In this document: piece after piece, positions 25,856 to 33,368 of the stretch | Position numbering within the stretch: position 1 is the stretch's first letter | Layout: the number at the start of each line of letters is the position of its first letter | Assembly (NCBI GenBank): GCA_005502925.1 | Contig: SCPD01000011.1 | Span: forward strand, 62,001-126,000 | DNA: 64,000 nt | Direction: 5' to 3' | From: Rhizobiales bacterium Y(2018) | GTDB lineage: Bacteria; Pseudomonadota; Alphaproteobacteria; Rhizobiales; Aestuariivirgaceae | The notes under the pieces: generated by a model | Database searches by the model: none | The model's input: the letters and a program-made list of their open reading frames with translations, nothing else | Told to the model about the DNA's origin: nothing | Made by a program: the position numbers and the translations under genes

Positions 25856-25884
25856 TTGACAGAATGTAAGCATAAGCTTACAGT
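25856..25884 (+). promoter_or_regulatory. arsR promoter, predicted leaderless transcript
   Basis: TTGACA at 25856-25861, a 17-bp spacer, and TACAGT at 25879-25884. A start 6-7 bp after the -10 falls on the arsR ATG at 25890, and no Shine-Dalgarno sequence precedes that ATG, so the mRNA is probably leaderless. Confidence 0.5.
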
Positions 25885-25898
25885 AAGCTATGACTTAC
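25865..25898. promoter_or_regulatory. Tandem ArsR-type operators
   Basis: Two inverted repeats side by side: TGTAAGC-ATAA-GCTTACA at 25865-25882, perfect, inside the promoter spacer, and GTAAG-N6-CTTAC at 25883-25898, which contains the arsR start codon. Both share the half-site GTAAG. Binding would block RNA polymerase and the start region at once. Confidence 0.65.
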
Positions 25899-26198
25899 CT
25901 ATTTAGCGCTTTGGCCGATCCGACCCGTCGCCAGATCTTCGAACGCCTCGCCAAGGGCGCGCAGCCGGTGGGCAAGCTGGCACAAGGCCTGCCGATCAGC
26001 CGGCCCGCGGTTTCGCAGCATCTGGCGGCGCTGAAAGCGGCCGGTCTCGTCACCGATCACGCCGAGGGCGCCCGTCGCATCTATAGGATCGATCCCAAAG
26101 GCCTCGCCGCCATCCGGATCTGGCTCGACCAGTTCTGGACCGAAGCTCTCGATGGTTATGTCGCCGAAGTCGAACGCTCATCAGGAGATCCGTCATGA
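25890..26198 (+). CDS. ArsR family transcriptional regulator
   Basis: 102 residues, one winged-helix domain: ALADPTRRQIFERLAKG, the recognition helix region ISRPAVSQHLAALKAAGLV and the wing EGARRIYRID. No CxC or histidine metal sites are seen, so it belongs to the non-metal branch usually paired with SRPBCC proteins. The ATG lies inside an operator and has no ribosome site. Its stop overlaps the next gene by 4 bp. It probably represses its own operon and perhaps the divergent DUF1326-DUF2182 pair. Confidence 0.88.
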   Translation: MTYLFSALADPTRRQIFERLAKGAQPVGKLAQGLPISRPAVSQHLAALKAAGLVTDHAEGARRIYRIDPKGLAAIRIWLDQFWTEALDGYVAEVERSSGDPS

Positions 26199-26671
26199 AC
26201 CTCCATATTTCCCCTGCCCCCGTCCGCAAGAGCATCGTCGTCAAAGCCGGCATCGACAAAGCTTTCGCCGTCTTCACCGGCAGCATGGGGCGCTGGTGGC
26301 CGAAGAGCCATTCCATCAACCGCACCACCGAGCAGGTCGATGTCGTGCTGGAGCCCAAGGTTCGTGGGCGCTGGTATGAGCGCGGCGCCGACGGATCCGA
26401 ATGCCAGTGGGGCCACGTTCTGGCCTGGGAGCCGCCCAGCCGCGTCCTACTTGCCTGGCAGATCAGCGCCGACTGGAAATTCGATGCGGATTTTCTGACC
26501 GAGGTCGAAATCCGCTTCACCGCCGAAAACGCTCAAGCAACGCGCATCGATCTCGAGCACCGGAATCTAGAGCGTTTCGGCGAAAAAGCCGCCGAGTCGC
26601 GCGCAGCCTTCGACAGCGAAGGCGGCTGGATGGGCATTCTCAAAGTCTATGCAGAGGCCGCAACGGCCTAA
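26195..26671 (+). CDS. SRPBCC domain protein (AHSA1-like)
   Basis: 158 residues of the START/Bet v1-like AHSA1 family: VRKSIVVKAGIDKAFAVFTGSMGRWWP at the start, GRWYERGADGSECQWGHVLAWEPP in the middle and a long C-terminal helix (GEKAAESRAAFDSEGGWMGILKVY). These proteins bind hydrophobic ligands; fusion or pairing with ArsR regulators is common, although the ligand is rarely known. It is translated from an ATGA overlap with arsR, and its end overlaps the end of the convergent XRE-cupin gene by 4 bp. Confidence 0.85.
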   Translation: MNLHISPAPVRKSIVVKAGIDKAFAVFTGSMGRWWPKSHSINRTTEQVDVVLEPKVRGRWYERGADGSECQWGHVLAWEPPSRVLLAWQISADWKFDADFLTEVEIRFTAENAQATRIDLEHRNLERFGEKAAESRAAFDSEGGWMGILKVYAEAATA

Positions 26672-27285
26672 TTGGATTCAGAGCCCATCTGGCGCAGCAC
26701 CAGCACCATGGTGGCATGGGCATAGTCCGTGCCCGGATTGAACAGCCGGTGCGGACGGTCGCCGCGGAATCTGACGGATTCGCCGGTCTTGATGAGGCGG
26801 GTCTCACCGTCGCAGGTCACTTCGAGCTCGCCTTTGAGCAGATAGAGATGCTCGACGGTGCCGGCCGGATGCGGGTCGGATTCGAGCGCCCCACCCGGGC
26901 GCGCCTGGAAATCATACCACTGCAGTTGCTCGACCAGATTGAGCGGTCCGGCGATCGCCAGCCGGCACAACCCATCCTGGCTTTCGAGGATCGGCACCCC
27001 CGATTTGCTCTGGACCTCGACGAAATTGGGGTCGTCGTCGTGCTTCAGCACCTCATCGATCGTCGTGTCGAGCGCACGGGAGAGGCGATACACCGTGCCG
27101 ATGGTCGGGTTGGTTTCATTGCGTTCGATCTGGGAAATGATCGATTTCGCGACACCAGAATGCTCCGAAAGCTCGCCCAAGGACATATTATAGGCCTTGC
27201 GCAACCTCTGGATGGTCTTGCCGAGGGCTGGGGTCACATCGGTTGCCTGGGCGTCGCCTGATTTACGCCCGCGGCGCGTTGACAT
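26668..27285 (-). CDS. XRE-cupin transcriptional regulator, SutR-like
   Basis: 205 residues: a lambda-type HTH at about 18-75 (IQRLRKAYNMSLGELSEHSGVAKSIISQIERNETNPTIGTVYRL) and a C-terminal cupin (about 130-200; GTVEHLYLLKGELEVTCDGE). This is the architecture of E. coli SutR (YdcN), a regulator of sulfur use genes. It lies divergent from the sulfur assimilation cluster, and paired GTTC-N8-GAAC operators sit between them. Control of sulfur genes is therefore the leading guess. The cupin could sense a small sulfur metabolite, but no ligand can be read from sequence. Confidence 0.83.
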   Translation of the reverse strand: MSTRRGRKSGDAQATDVTPALGKTIQRLRKAYNMSLGELSEHSGVAKSIISQIERNETNPTIGTVYRLSRALDTTIDEVLKHDDDPNFVEVQSKSGVPILESQDGLCRLAIAGPLNLVEQLQWYDFQARPGGALESDPHPAGTVEHLYLLKGELEVTCDGETRLIKTGESVRFRGDRPHRLFNPGTDYAHATMVLVLRQMGSESN

Positions 27286-27303
27286 TCCGGCGTTCCTTCT
27301 TTA

Positions 27304-27344
27304 GAACAGCTGTTCGTAATAACGAACGTTCGGATTGTCGAACA
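27304..27344. promoter_or_regulatory. Paired GTTC-N8-GAAC operators in front of the sulfur cluster
   Basis: Site A TGTTC-N8-GAACG at 27311-27328 and site B CGTTC-N8-GAACA at 27327-27344 have centres 16 bp apart. A perfect GAACAGCTGTTC palindrome at 27304-27315 shares a half-site with A. They lie 26-59 bp upstream of the XRE-cupin start and about 115 bp upstream of the ferredoxin start. The same motif is found at 34988 and 40481. Confidence 0.6.
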
Positions 27345-27457
27345 GCGTGATTGCTTCTTCTACCGCCAGATTCCCCAGAGAATCAACAGGAATCTCAAGG
27401 CTGAAAGCGCGCTACGTCCCGCAAACTGAGCGTGCTGATGAACGAACGGTAAGACTA

Positions 27458-27772
27458 ATGGGCGTCATTCGCATAACCGATCTGGACGGCAAGGACCACG
27501 AGCTCGATGCGGTGGAAGGCTGGCGGATCATGGAGATCATCCGCGAGCACGGCTTCGAAGTCGGCGGCCTGTGTGGCGGCGCCTGCGCCTGCGCCACCTG
27601 CCATGTCGAAGTCTGCGCCAAATGGGTTCCGAAGCTTCATCCGGCGCGCGACGAGGAAGAAGCCATGCTGGACGAGGTGCCGATCCTGACCCCGACCTCA
27701 CGGCTCTCTTGCCAGATCATCTACACGCCCGATCTCGACGGGCTCGCAGTCAAGCTTGTGCCCCAGGCTTGA
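27458..27772 (+). CDS. [2Fe-2S] ferredoxin, first gene of the sulfur cluster
   Basis: 104 residues from the ATG at 27458; the frame runs upstream through the operator region, but those codons are not protein-like. The cluster ligands follow C-x5-C-x2-C (Cys39, Cys45, Cys48) with the fourth at Cys85 (SRLSCQI); Cys43 is extra. The adrenodoxin-like layout fits an electron carrier. Its place 11 bp before cysG in the same operon as the sulfite reductase suggests that it delivers electrons to CysI, since no flavoprotein subunit (CysJ) is nearby. Confidence 0.82.
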   Translation: MGVIRITDLDGKDHELDAVEGWRIMEIIREHGFEVGGLCGGACACATCHVEVCAKWVPKLHPARDEEEAMLDEVPILTPTSRLSCQIIYTPDLDGLAVKLVPQA

Positions 27773-27783
27773 GGAGATGTGAC

Positions 27784-29199
27784 ATGCGTTACTTCCCTCT
27801 CTTTCTCGATCTCGACAACCGCAAGGCGATCATCGTCGGCGGCGGCGAAGAGGCTTTGCGCAAAGCGCGCCTTCTCCTGAAGACGAAGGCCAGGATCGAG
27901 CTTATCGCGCCGGTGCTCCATGAGGAGCTCAAGTCCTATCTGAAGGAAGGCCGCCTCGCCTGGGTTGCGAAGCATTTCGCGCCCGCTCTTCTCGATGATG
28001 CGGCTCTCGTTTATTCGTCCGACGACGATCTGCACGCGGACGTCTCCGCCGCGGCGCGTGCGCGCGGCATCCCGGTCAATGCGGTCGATGATGCCGCTTT
28101 GTCGACCTTCATCACGCCCTCGATCGTCGATCGCGATCCGGTCGTGGTGGCGATCGGCACCGAAGGCACGGCGCCGGTGCTCGGCATGGGCCTGCGCAGC
28201 CGCATCGAGGCGCTTCTGCCGCAGACTCTGGGCTCGCTCGCCACTGCCGCGAGCGGTCTGCGCGATCACGTCGCCGAGCGGGTGCCGCATGGCAATCGCC
28301 GCCGCTCCTTCTGGCAACGTTTCTTCTTCGGATCGATCCGCGAGTCCTTCCTCGCCGGCGATGCGAAAAACTATTCCCGCGAGCTCGAGGCTGCGCTCAT
28401 CGATGACTCCTCCCCGTCGGTCGGGCGCGTCTCGCTCGTGGGAGCCGGCCCCGGCGATCCTGAGCTGCTTACCCTCAAGGCGCAGCGCAAGCTGCAGGAA
28501 GCCGACGTCATCGTCTATGACCGCCTCATCGGCCCCGGCATACTCGAGCTGGCGCGCCGCGATGCGGTACGCATTCCGGTCGGCAAGAAGCCGTTCGAGC
28601 CGTCGCCCAAGCAGTCGGAGATCAATGCGATCCTGATCCGCGAGGCGAAGGTCGGCCGTCATGTCGTGCGCCTGAAGGGCGGCGATCCTTATATCTTCGG
28701 CCGCGGCGGCGAGGAACAGGCCGCCCTCATCGCGCAAGGCATTGCCGTCGATGTCGTGCCGGGCATCACCGCGGCACTTGGCTGCGCCGCCTCGGTCGGC
28801 CTGCCGCTGACCCAGCGCGGCCAGAACCGCTCGATCACGCTATTGACCGGTACCGCCGAAGACGGCCTCGCCGATCAGGACTGGAAGGCGCTCGCCAAAC
28901 CCGGCCAGGCCTTCGCCATCTATATGGGCGTCAACGCCGCCGGCAATATCTCCGCCGAGCTGCTCGACGCCGGCATCGACCATGCGACGCCGGTGACGGT
29001 CGTCGAGAACGGCACGCTCGCCAATGAGCGGGTGATGATGTGTAGCATCGGCTCGCTGTGGGAAACTCTGGCGCTCAACGGCGTCGAAGGTCCCGCCATC
29101 ATCTATGTCGGCCTCAAACCTGCGAAGACCTCGGCCGATATCCTCCCCTTCCCCGCCCGCGACGAAACCGGGCAGCATGTTTTGAGAGCAGTGTCATGA
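27784..29199 (+). CDS. cysG: Siroheme synthase CysG (multifunctional)
   Basis: 471 residues joining two modules. Residues 1-about 210 are the precorrin-2 dehydrogenase/sirohydrochlorin ferrochelatase part, with MRYFPLFLDLDNRKAIIVGGGEEALRKA. Residues about 215-460 are uroporphyrinogen-III C-methyltransferase, with GAGPGDPELLTLKA and RLKGGDPYIFGRGGEE. It makes siroheme, the cofactor of the sulfite reductase two genes later. The ATG lies 8 bp after GAGGAG at the end of the ferredoxin gene. Its stop overlaps the next start (ATGA). Confidence 0.95.
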   Translation: MRYFPLFLDLDNRKAIIVGGGEEALRKARLLLKTKARIELIAPVLHEELKSYLKEGRLAWVAKHFAPALLDDAALVYSSDDDLHADVSAAARARGIPVNAVDDAALSTFITPSIVDRDPVVVAIGTEGTAPVLGMGLRSRIEALLPQTLGSLATAASGLRDHVAERVPHGNRRRSFWQRFFFGSIRESFLAGDAKNYSRELEAALIDDSSPSVGRVSLVGAGPGDPELLTLKAQRKLQEADVIVYDRLIGPGILELARRDAVRIPVGKKPFEPSPKQSEINAILIREAKVGRHVVRLKGGDPYIFGRGGEEQAALIAQGIAVDVVPGITAALGCAASVGLPLTQRGQNRSITLLTGTAEDGLADQDWKALAKPGQAFAIYMGVNAAGNISAELLDAGIDHATPVTVVENGTLANERVMMCSIGSLWETLALNGVEGPAIIYVGLKPAKTSADILPFPARDETGQHVLRAVS

Positions 29200-29543
29200 C
29201 TACTAACGCAACCGAAAAGGGCAAGATCCTCACCGCCAACCGTCTGCGCGACGGCGAAGTCGTCTTCCTCACCCATTCCGGTGAATGGAGCGAGAATATC
29301 GACGGCGCCGTGCTCGCCACCGAGCCGCAGGCCCAGGCCGCGCTCGAAGCACGCGGCAAGGGCGATGAGCGCGTCAATCTGGTGACCGGCACCTATCTGT
29401 TCGATGCCGAGCGCCGCGACGGCCACGTCTTCGCCAGTCATATCAAGGAACGCATCCGGTCGCTGGGGCCCACCGTCAGGGTCGATCTCGGCAAGCAGGC
29501 CGAAGGCAAGGGTGGCCATTTCGCCGCCCTGCAGGGAGTTTGA
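29196..29543 (+). CDS. DUF2849 protein of the sulfur cluster
   Basis: 115 residues of DUF2849: KILTANRLRDGEVVFLT at the start and the YLFDAERRDGHVFASHIKERIRSLGPTVR block. It is found almost only between cysG and the sulfite reductase gene in alphaproteobacteria, so a helper role in siroheme insertion or sulfite reductase assembly is often assumed but not shown. It is translated from the cysG ATGA overlap and followed by cysI after 1 bp. Confidence 0.85.
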   Translation: MTTNATEKGKILTANRLRDGEVVFLTHSGEWSENIDGAVLATEPQAQAALEARGKGDERVNLVTGTYLFDAERRDGHVFASHIKERIRSLGPTVRVDLGKQAEGKGGHFAALQGV

Positions 29544-29544
29544 C

Positions 29545-31200
29545 ATGTATCGCTACGACGAGTTCGACAGTCAGTTCGTCAATGACCGGGTATCGCAGTT
29601 CCGCGACCAGGCCAACCGCCGCCTTACCGGTGAGCTCAGCGAGGACGAGTTCCGTCCGCTGCGCCTGATGAACGGCCTCTATCTGCAGCTCCATGCCTAT
29701 ATGCTGCGGATCGCCGTTCCCTATGGCTCGCTCGATTCAGCCAAGCTCAACACGCTGGCTTACATCGCCGAGAAGTGGGATCGCGGCTACGGTCACTTCA
29801 CCACCCGCCAGAACCTGCAATTCAACTGGATCAAGCTCGAGGACACCGCCGACATCCTGGCCAAGCTCGCCGAGGTCGAGATGCATGCCATCCAGACCTC
29901 CGGCAACTGCATCCGCAATGTAACGACGGATCAGTGGGCGGGCGCCGCCGCCGATGAAATCGCCGATCCGCGCCCCATCGGCGAACTGGTGCGCCAGTGG
30001 TCGAGCCTTCATCCCGAATTCTCCTATCTGCCGCGCAAGTTCAAGATCGCCGTCACCGGCTCGCCGAACGATCGCGCCGCCGTCAAGGTGCATGACATCG
30101 GCCTGCGCCTGCATCTCAACGACCGGGGCGAGCGCGGCTGGGAAGTCCTGGTCGGCGGCGGCCTCGGCCGCACCCCGGTGATCGCCGTCACCGTGCGCGA
30201 CTTCCTGCCCGAGCATGAGCTGATCGGCTATCTCGAAGCCATCATGCGCGTCTACAATCTCTACGGCCGGCGCGACAACAAATACAAAGCCCGCATCAAG
30301 ATCCTCGTCCATGAGATCGGCGCCGAGAAGTTCCGCGCCGAGGTCGAGTCCGAATATGCCAGGCGCCCGCATGCCGACACCAAGGTCGAGGAGCGTGAAT
30401 TGCAGCGCATCTCCGCCTATTTCGCGGCGCCAAAATTCGAGAAGCTGCCGCGCTGGTCCGCGACCTTCGAGGAGGCGCGCGCCAAGAACAAGGACTTCGC
30501 CAACTGGGTGCGCACCAATATCGCCGCCCATCGTGCCGACGGCTATGCGATCGTCAATATCTCGCTGAAGCCCGAAGGCGGCATTCCGGGCGACGCGACG
30601 GCCGATCAGATGCGCGTCGTCGCCGATCTGGGGCAGCGCTACAGCTTCGATGAGATCCGCGTCAGCCATCACCAGAACCTGGTGCTGCCGCATGTGAAGC
30701 GCGACGACCTCTTCGCCATCTGGAAGGTGCTGCAGGCGTCCGATCTCGCCACCTCCAATATCGGGCTCGCCGGCGACATCATCGCCTGCCCCGGCCTTGA
30801 TTATTGCTCGCTGGCGACGGCGCGTTCGATTCCGATCGCCCAGTCGATCTCACGCCGCTTCGCCGATCTCAACCGCCAACACGAGATCGGGCCGTTGAGG
30901 ATCAATATATCGGGTTGCATCAATGCCTGCGGCCACCATCATGTCGGCCATATCGGCATTCTCGGCCTCGATAAGAAGGGCGAGGAATACTATCAGATCA
31001 CGCTTGGCGGCTCCTCCGCCGACAGCGCCTCGATCGGCACCATCCTCGGCCCCGGCTTCGCCGGCGAGGACGTGCCGGATGCCATCGAGAAGATCGTCAA
31101 TACCTATCTCGCCCATCGCCAGCCGGGCGAGGAGTTTCTTGCCGCCTATCGCAGATTAGGCCCGCAACCTTTCAAGGAGGCGCTCTATGCCGCTGCTTAA
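29545..31200 (+). CDS. cysI: Sulfite (nitrite/sulfite) reductase hemoprotein CysI
   Basis: 551 residues with the duplicated ferredoxin-like / siroheme domain plan (about 60-120, 150-300, 330-400, 410-540). The [4Fe-4S]-siroheme ligands are Cys415, Cys421, Cys458 and Cys462 in CPGLDYC and GCINAC. It reduces sulfite to sulfide with six electrons. No CysJ is present; the operon ferredoxin is the likely donor, as in other nitrite/sulfite reductases of this group. The ATG at 29545 has GGGAG upstream. Nitrite as substrate cannot be excluded, but the cys neighbours favour sulfite. Confidence 0.92.
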   Translation: MYRYDEFDSQFVNDRVSQFRDQANRRLTGELSEDEFRPLRLMNGLYLQLHAYMLRIAVPYGSLDSAKLNTLAYIAEKWDRGYGHFTTRQNLQFNWIKLEDTADILAKLAEVEMHAIQTSGNCIRNVTTDQWAGAAADEIADPRPIGELVRQWSSLHPEFSYLPRKFKIAVTGSPNDRAAVKVHDIGLRLHLNDRGERGWEVLVGGGLGRTPVIAVTVRDFLPEHELIGYLEAIMRVYNLYGRRDNKYKARIKILVHEIGAEKFRAEVESEYARRPHADTKVEERELQRISAYFAAPKFEKLPRWSATFEEARAKNKDFANWVRTNIAAHRADGYAIVNISLKPEGGIPGDATADQMRVVADLGQRYSFDEIRVSHHQNLVLPHVKRDDLFAIWKVLQASDLATSNIGLAGDIIACPGLDYCSLATARSIPIAQSISRRFADLNRQHEIGPLRINISGCINACGHHHVGHIGILGLDKKGEEYYQITLGGSSADSASIGTILGPGFAGEDVPDAIEKIVNTYLAHRQPGEEFLAAYRRLGPQPFKEALYAAA

Positions 31201-31717
31201 GAACGGTTCCATCATCATCGACGATTGGATCACTTTGGGCCTCGACGATCCGAAGCCCGACAGCGGCGACATCGTCGTTCCCTATGCGCGCCTCCTGAAA
31301 GAGTGGGAGAGCCTCACCGACCATGACGGCCGGCTCGGCGTGATCTTCACCAATATCGACCGGGTCGAGGCCTTGACCCTGTTCCTGCCGCGCCTCGCGC
31401 TGATCGTGCTGCCCTTCCCGTCCTTCACCGACGGACGGGCCTATTCGCTGGCGCGTCAGATCCGCGAGACCGGCTATGGCCGCGAATTGCGCGCCGCCGG
31501 CAATGTGCTGCCCGACCAGGTGCAGTTCATGCTGCAGGTCGGCTTCGACAGTTTCGAGATCGGCGACCGCTTCACGGCGGAGGTCTGGCTCAAGGCGTCG
31601 CGGCAGATGTCGCTCGCCTATCAGCGCGGCCTCTATCGCACTCCGGGCCAGCACGACGTGTGGAGCGAGCGTCATCGCGAAGCCGAGCCCTGGCTCGAAC
31701 AGCCGCATGCCGGGTAG
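31187..31717 (+). CDS. DUF934 protein of the sulfur cluster
   Basis: 176 residues of DUF934: IDDWITLGLDDPKPDSGDIVVPYARLLKEWE, then FPSFTDGRAYSLARQIRETGYGRELRAAGNVLPDQ and the acidic-aromatic end. It almost always accompanies CysI/CysH in proteobacteria and is described only as an oxidoreductase-associated protein of unknown role. It overlaps the 3' end of cysI by 14 bp, so it is translationally coupled, and ends 7 bp before cysH. Confidence 0.88.
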   Translation: MPLLKNGSIIIDDWITLGLDDPKPDSGDIVVPYARLLKEWESLTDHDGRLGVIFTNIDRVEALTLFLPRLALIVLPFPSFTDGRAYSLARQIRETGYGRELRAAGNVLPDQVQFMLQVGFDSFEIGDRFTAEVWLKASRQMSLAYQRGLYRTPGQHDVWSERHREAEPWLEQPHAG

Positions 31718-31724
31718 ATAATCC

Positions 31725-32429
31725 GTGTACGAACATCTGATCAAGCATTTGAGCTTCTTCGACGGCATCGACATTCTCGAGCCGTTGATGAAGCGGCATT
31801 TCAAGAACCGCATCGCGCTGGTCTCGTCCTTCGGCGCCGAATCCGCCGTGCTTTTGCACATGGCGGCGCAGATCGACCGCGACATCCCGGTGATCTTCCT
31901 CGACACCCAGAAGCTGTTCTGGGAGACCATCGCCTATCGCTCCAAGCTGGTCGATCTTCTGGGCCTGACCAATATCCGCATCATGAAGCCCGATGCCGAT
32001 AGTCTGCGCCTGCTCGATGCCCAAGGTGAGCTGCACAAGACCGATCCGGACATGTGCTGCAATATCCGCAAGACGCAGCCTTTGCAGGAAGCGCTGTCGG
32101 GCTTCGATGCCTGGATCTCGGGCCGCAAGCGCTACCACGGCGGCGGCCGCACCAATATCCCGGCGCTCGAGGAAGCCGATGGCCGCCTCAAGATCGAGCC
32201 TCTGGCGCGTTTCACGCCCGCCGACCTCAAGGCCTATATGGAATATTATGACCTGCCGCCGCATCCGCTGGTGGCGGAAGGTTATCATTCGATCGGCTGC
32301 GTGCCCTGCACGGTGAAGGGTGGCTCGACCGACAATCCGCGCGCCGGGCGCTGGGCCGGCAAGTCGAAAGAGGAATGCGGCATCCACTGGACGCTGAACG
32401 GCCAGCCGGTCCGGCTTGCTGCGAAATAA
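31725..32429 (+). CDS. cysH: APS-type adenylylsulfate reductase CysH
   Basis: 234 residues from a GTG start. The P-loop-like SSFGAES is at 34-40, and the catalytic Cys218 lies in EECGIH. The pairs Cys111-Cys112 and Cys192/Cys195 (GCVPC) are the [4Fe-4S] ligands that mark APS reductases and are absent from PAPS reductases, so it should reduce adenylylsulfate directly to sulfite. The sulfate-activating genes cysD and cysN are not in the window. It is the last cys gene; the TauE-like exporter follows after 90 bp. Confidence 0.92.
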   Translation: MYEHLIKHLSFFDGIDILEPLMKRHFKNRIALVSSFGAESAVLLHMAAQIDRDIPVIFLDTQKLFWETIAYRSKLVDLLGLTNIRIMKPDADSLRLLDAQGELHKTDPDMCCNIRKTQPLQEALSGFDAWISGRKRYHGGGRTNIPALEEADGRLKIEPLARFTPADLKAYMEYYDLPPHPLVAEGYHSIGCVPCTVKGGSTDNPRAGRWAGKSKEECGIHWTLNGQPVRLAAK

Positions 32430-32519
32430 GCTGACAGCGCGTGATCAGAAAAAGTGGCTGCCGGTTTTCCGTCCGATCACGCGCCAATAAAAGCGCTTCT
32501 GTCTTTGGGGAGATGACGG

Positions 32520-33314
32520 ATGCCTGATCTCAGCGAATTCTGGATCTTTCTGCTGGTCGGTTTCGGCGCGCAATTGATCGATGGCGCGCTCGGCATGGGG
32601 TATGGCGTGATCTCCTCCGTCGTGCTCCTGGCGAGCGGCGTGCCGCCCGCCCACACCTCGGCGAGCGTCCATTCAGCCAAACTCTTCACCACGGCTGCGT
32701 CAGGTATGTCGCACCTGTTTCACGGCAATGTCGATCGCCGGCTGTTCTTGATCCTGGCGATTGCCGGATCGGCAGGCGGTATCGCCGGCGCCTTCTTCCT
32801 CACCCAGGTCTCAGGAAAAACGATCAGGCCGTATGTCTTCGGCTATCTCTTGATCATGGGGCTTCTCATCCTCTGGCGCTGCTGGCGCGAGGGCAAGGAA
32901 CGTCAGTTCATGCCGGGCGGCTTCGTCGGCCCTCTGGGCGGGCTCGGCGGCTTTCTCGACGCGGTGGGCGGTGGCGGCTGGGGACCGGTCGTGACCTCGA
33001 GCCTGATCGGCGCCGGCGCCAGGCCGCGCCTCGTCATCGGCACCGTCAATGCAGCCGAATTCGTGGTGACCTGCGCCGTGGTTGCCGCCTTCGTCACCAC
33101 CCTGCTCAGCGGCATGTGGAGCGAAGGCTCTGGCCTCCTCGACCACATCATGCCCGTCGCCGGGCTGATCCTGGGCGGCCTCCCCGCCGCGGCCGTTGCG
33201 GGCTTTCTGGTGAAACACGCGCCGCGCCGGCCGATCACCATCAGCGTGGCGCTCCTGGTCATCACCCTCTCCTCCTACGACCTCCTGCGCAGCGCCGGCG
33301 CGCTGGGCATATAA
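32520..33314 (+). CDS. Sulfite exporter TauE/SafE family protein
   Basis: 264 residues with about eight membrane helices. It has the TauE layout: FGAQLIDGALGMGYGVISSV with the glycine-rich turn in helix one and a repeat near GGLGGFLDAVGGGGWGPVVTSS in the second half. Members export sulfite, sulfoacetate or other small anions or act as anion channels. Its place directly behind cysH suggests relief from excess sulfite or handling of a sulfur anion. GGGGAG about 7 bp upstream supports the ATG. Confidence 0.85.
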   Translation: MPDLSEFWIFLLVGFGAQLIDGALGMGYGVISSVVLLASGVPPAHTSASVHSAKLFTTAASGMSHLFHGNVDRRLFLILAIAGSAGGIAGAFFLTQVSGKTIRPYVFGYLLIMGLLILWRCWREGKERQFMPGGFVGPLGGLGGFLDAVGGGGWGPVVTSSLIGAGARPRLVIGTVNAAEFVVTCAVVAAFVTTLLSGMWSEGSGLLDHIMPVAGLILGGLPAAAVAGFLVKHAPRRPITISVALLVITLSSYDLLRSAGALGI

Positions 33315-33317
33315 CGA

Positions 33318-33343
33318 TTATGGCCGGACAAGTCCGGCCATAA
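33318..33343. terminator. Symmetrical hairpin between convergent genes
   Basis: A perfect 12-bp stem (TTATGGCCGGAC, AA, GTCCGGCCATAA) in the 54-bp gap between the TauE-like gene and metZ. There is no T tract on either side, so it is a hairpin of uncertain strength that could act in both directions. Confidence 0.45.
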
Positions 33344-33368
33344 GGAGCTTCCAGCAGCTGTTCCGAGA

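Noticed and set aside
27335-27457. N-terminal extension of the ferredoxin frame upstream of 27458
   Set aside because: These codons cover the operator region and give a sequence unlike ferredoxins; the ATG at 27458 begins directly with the domain.
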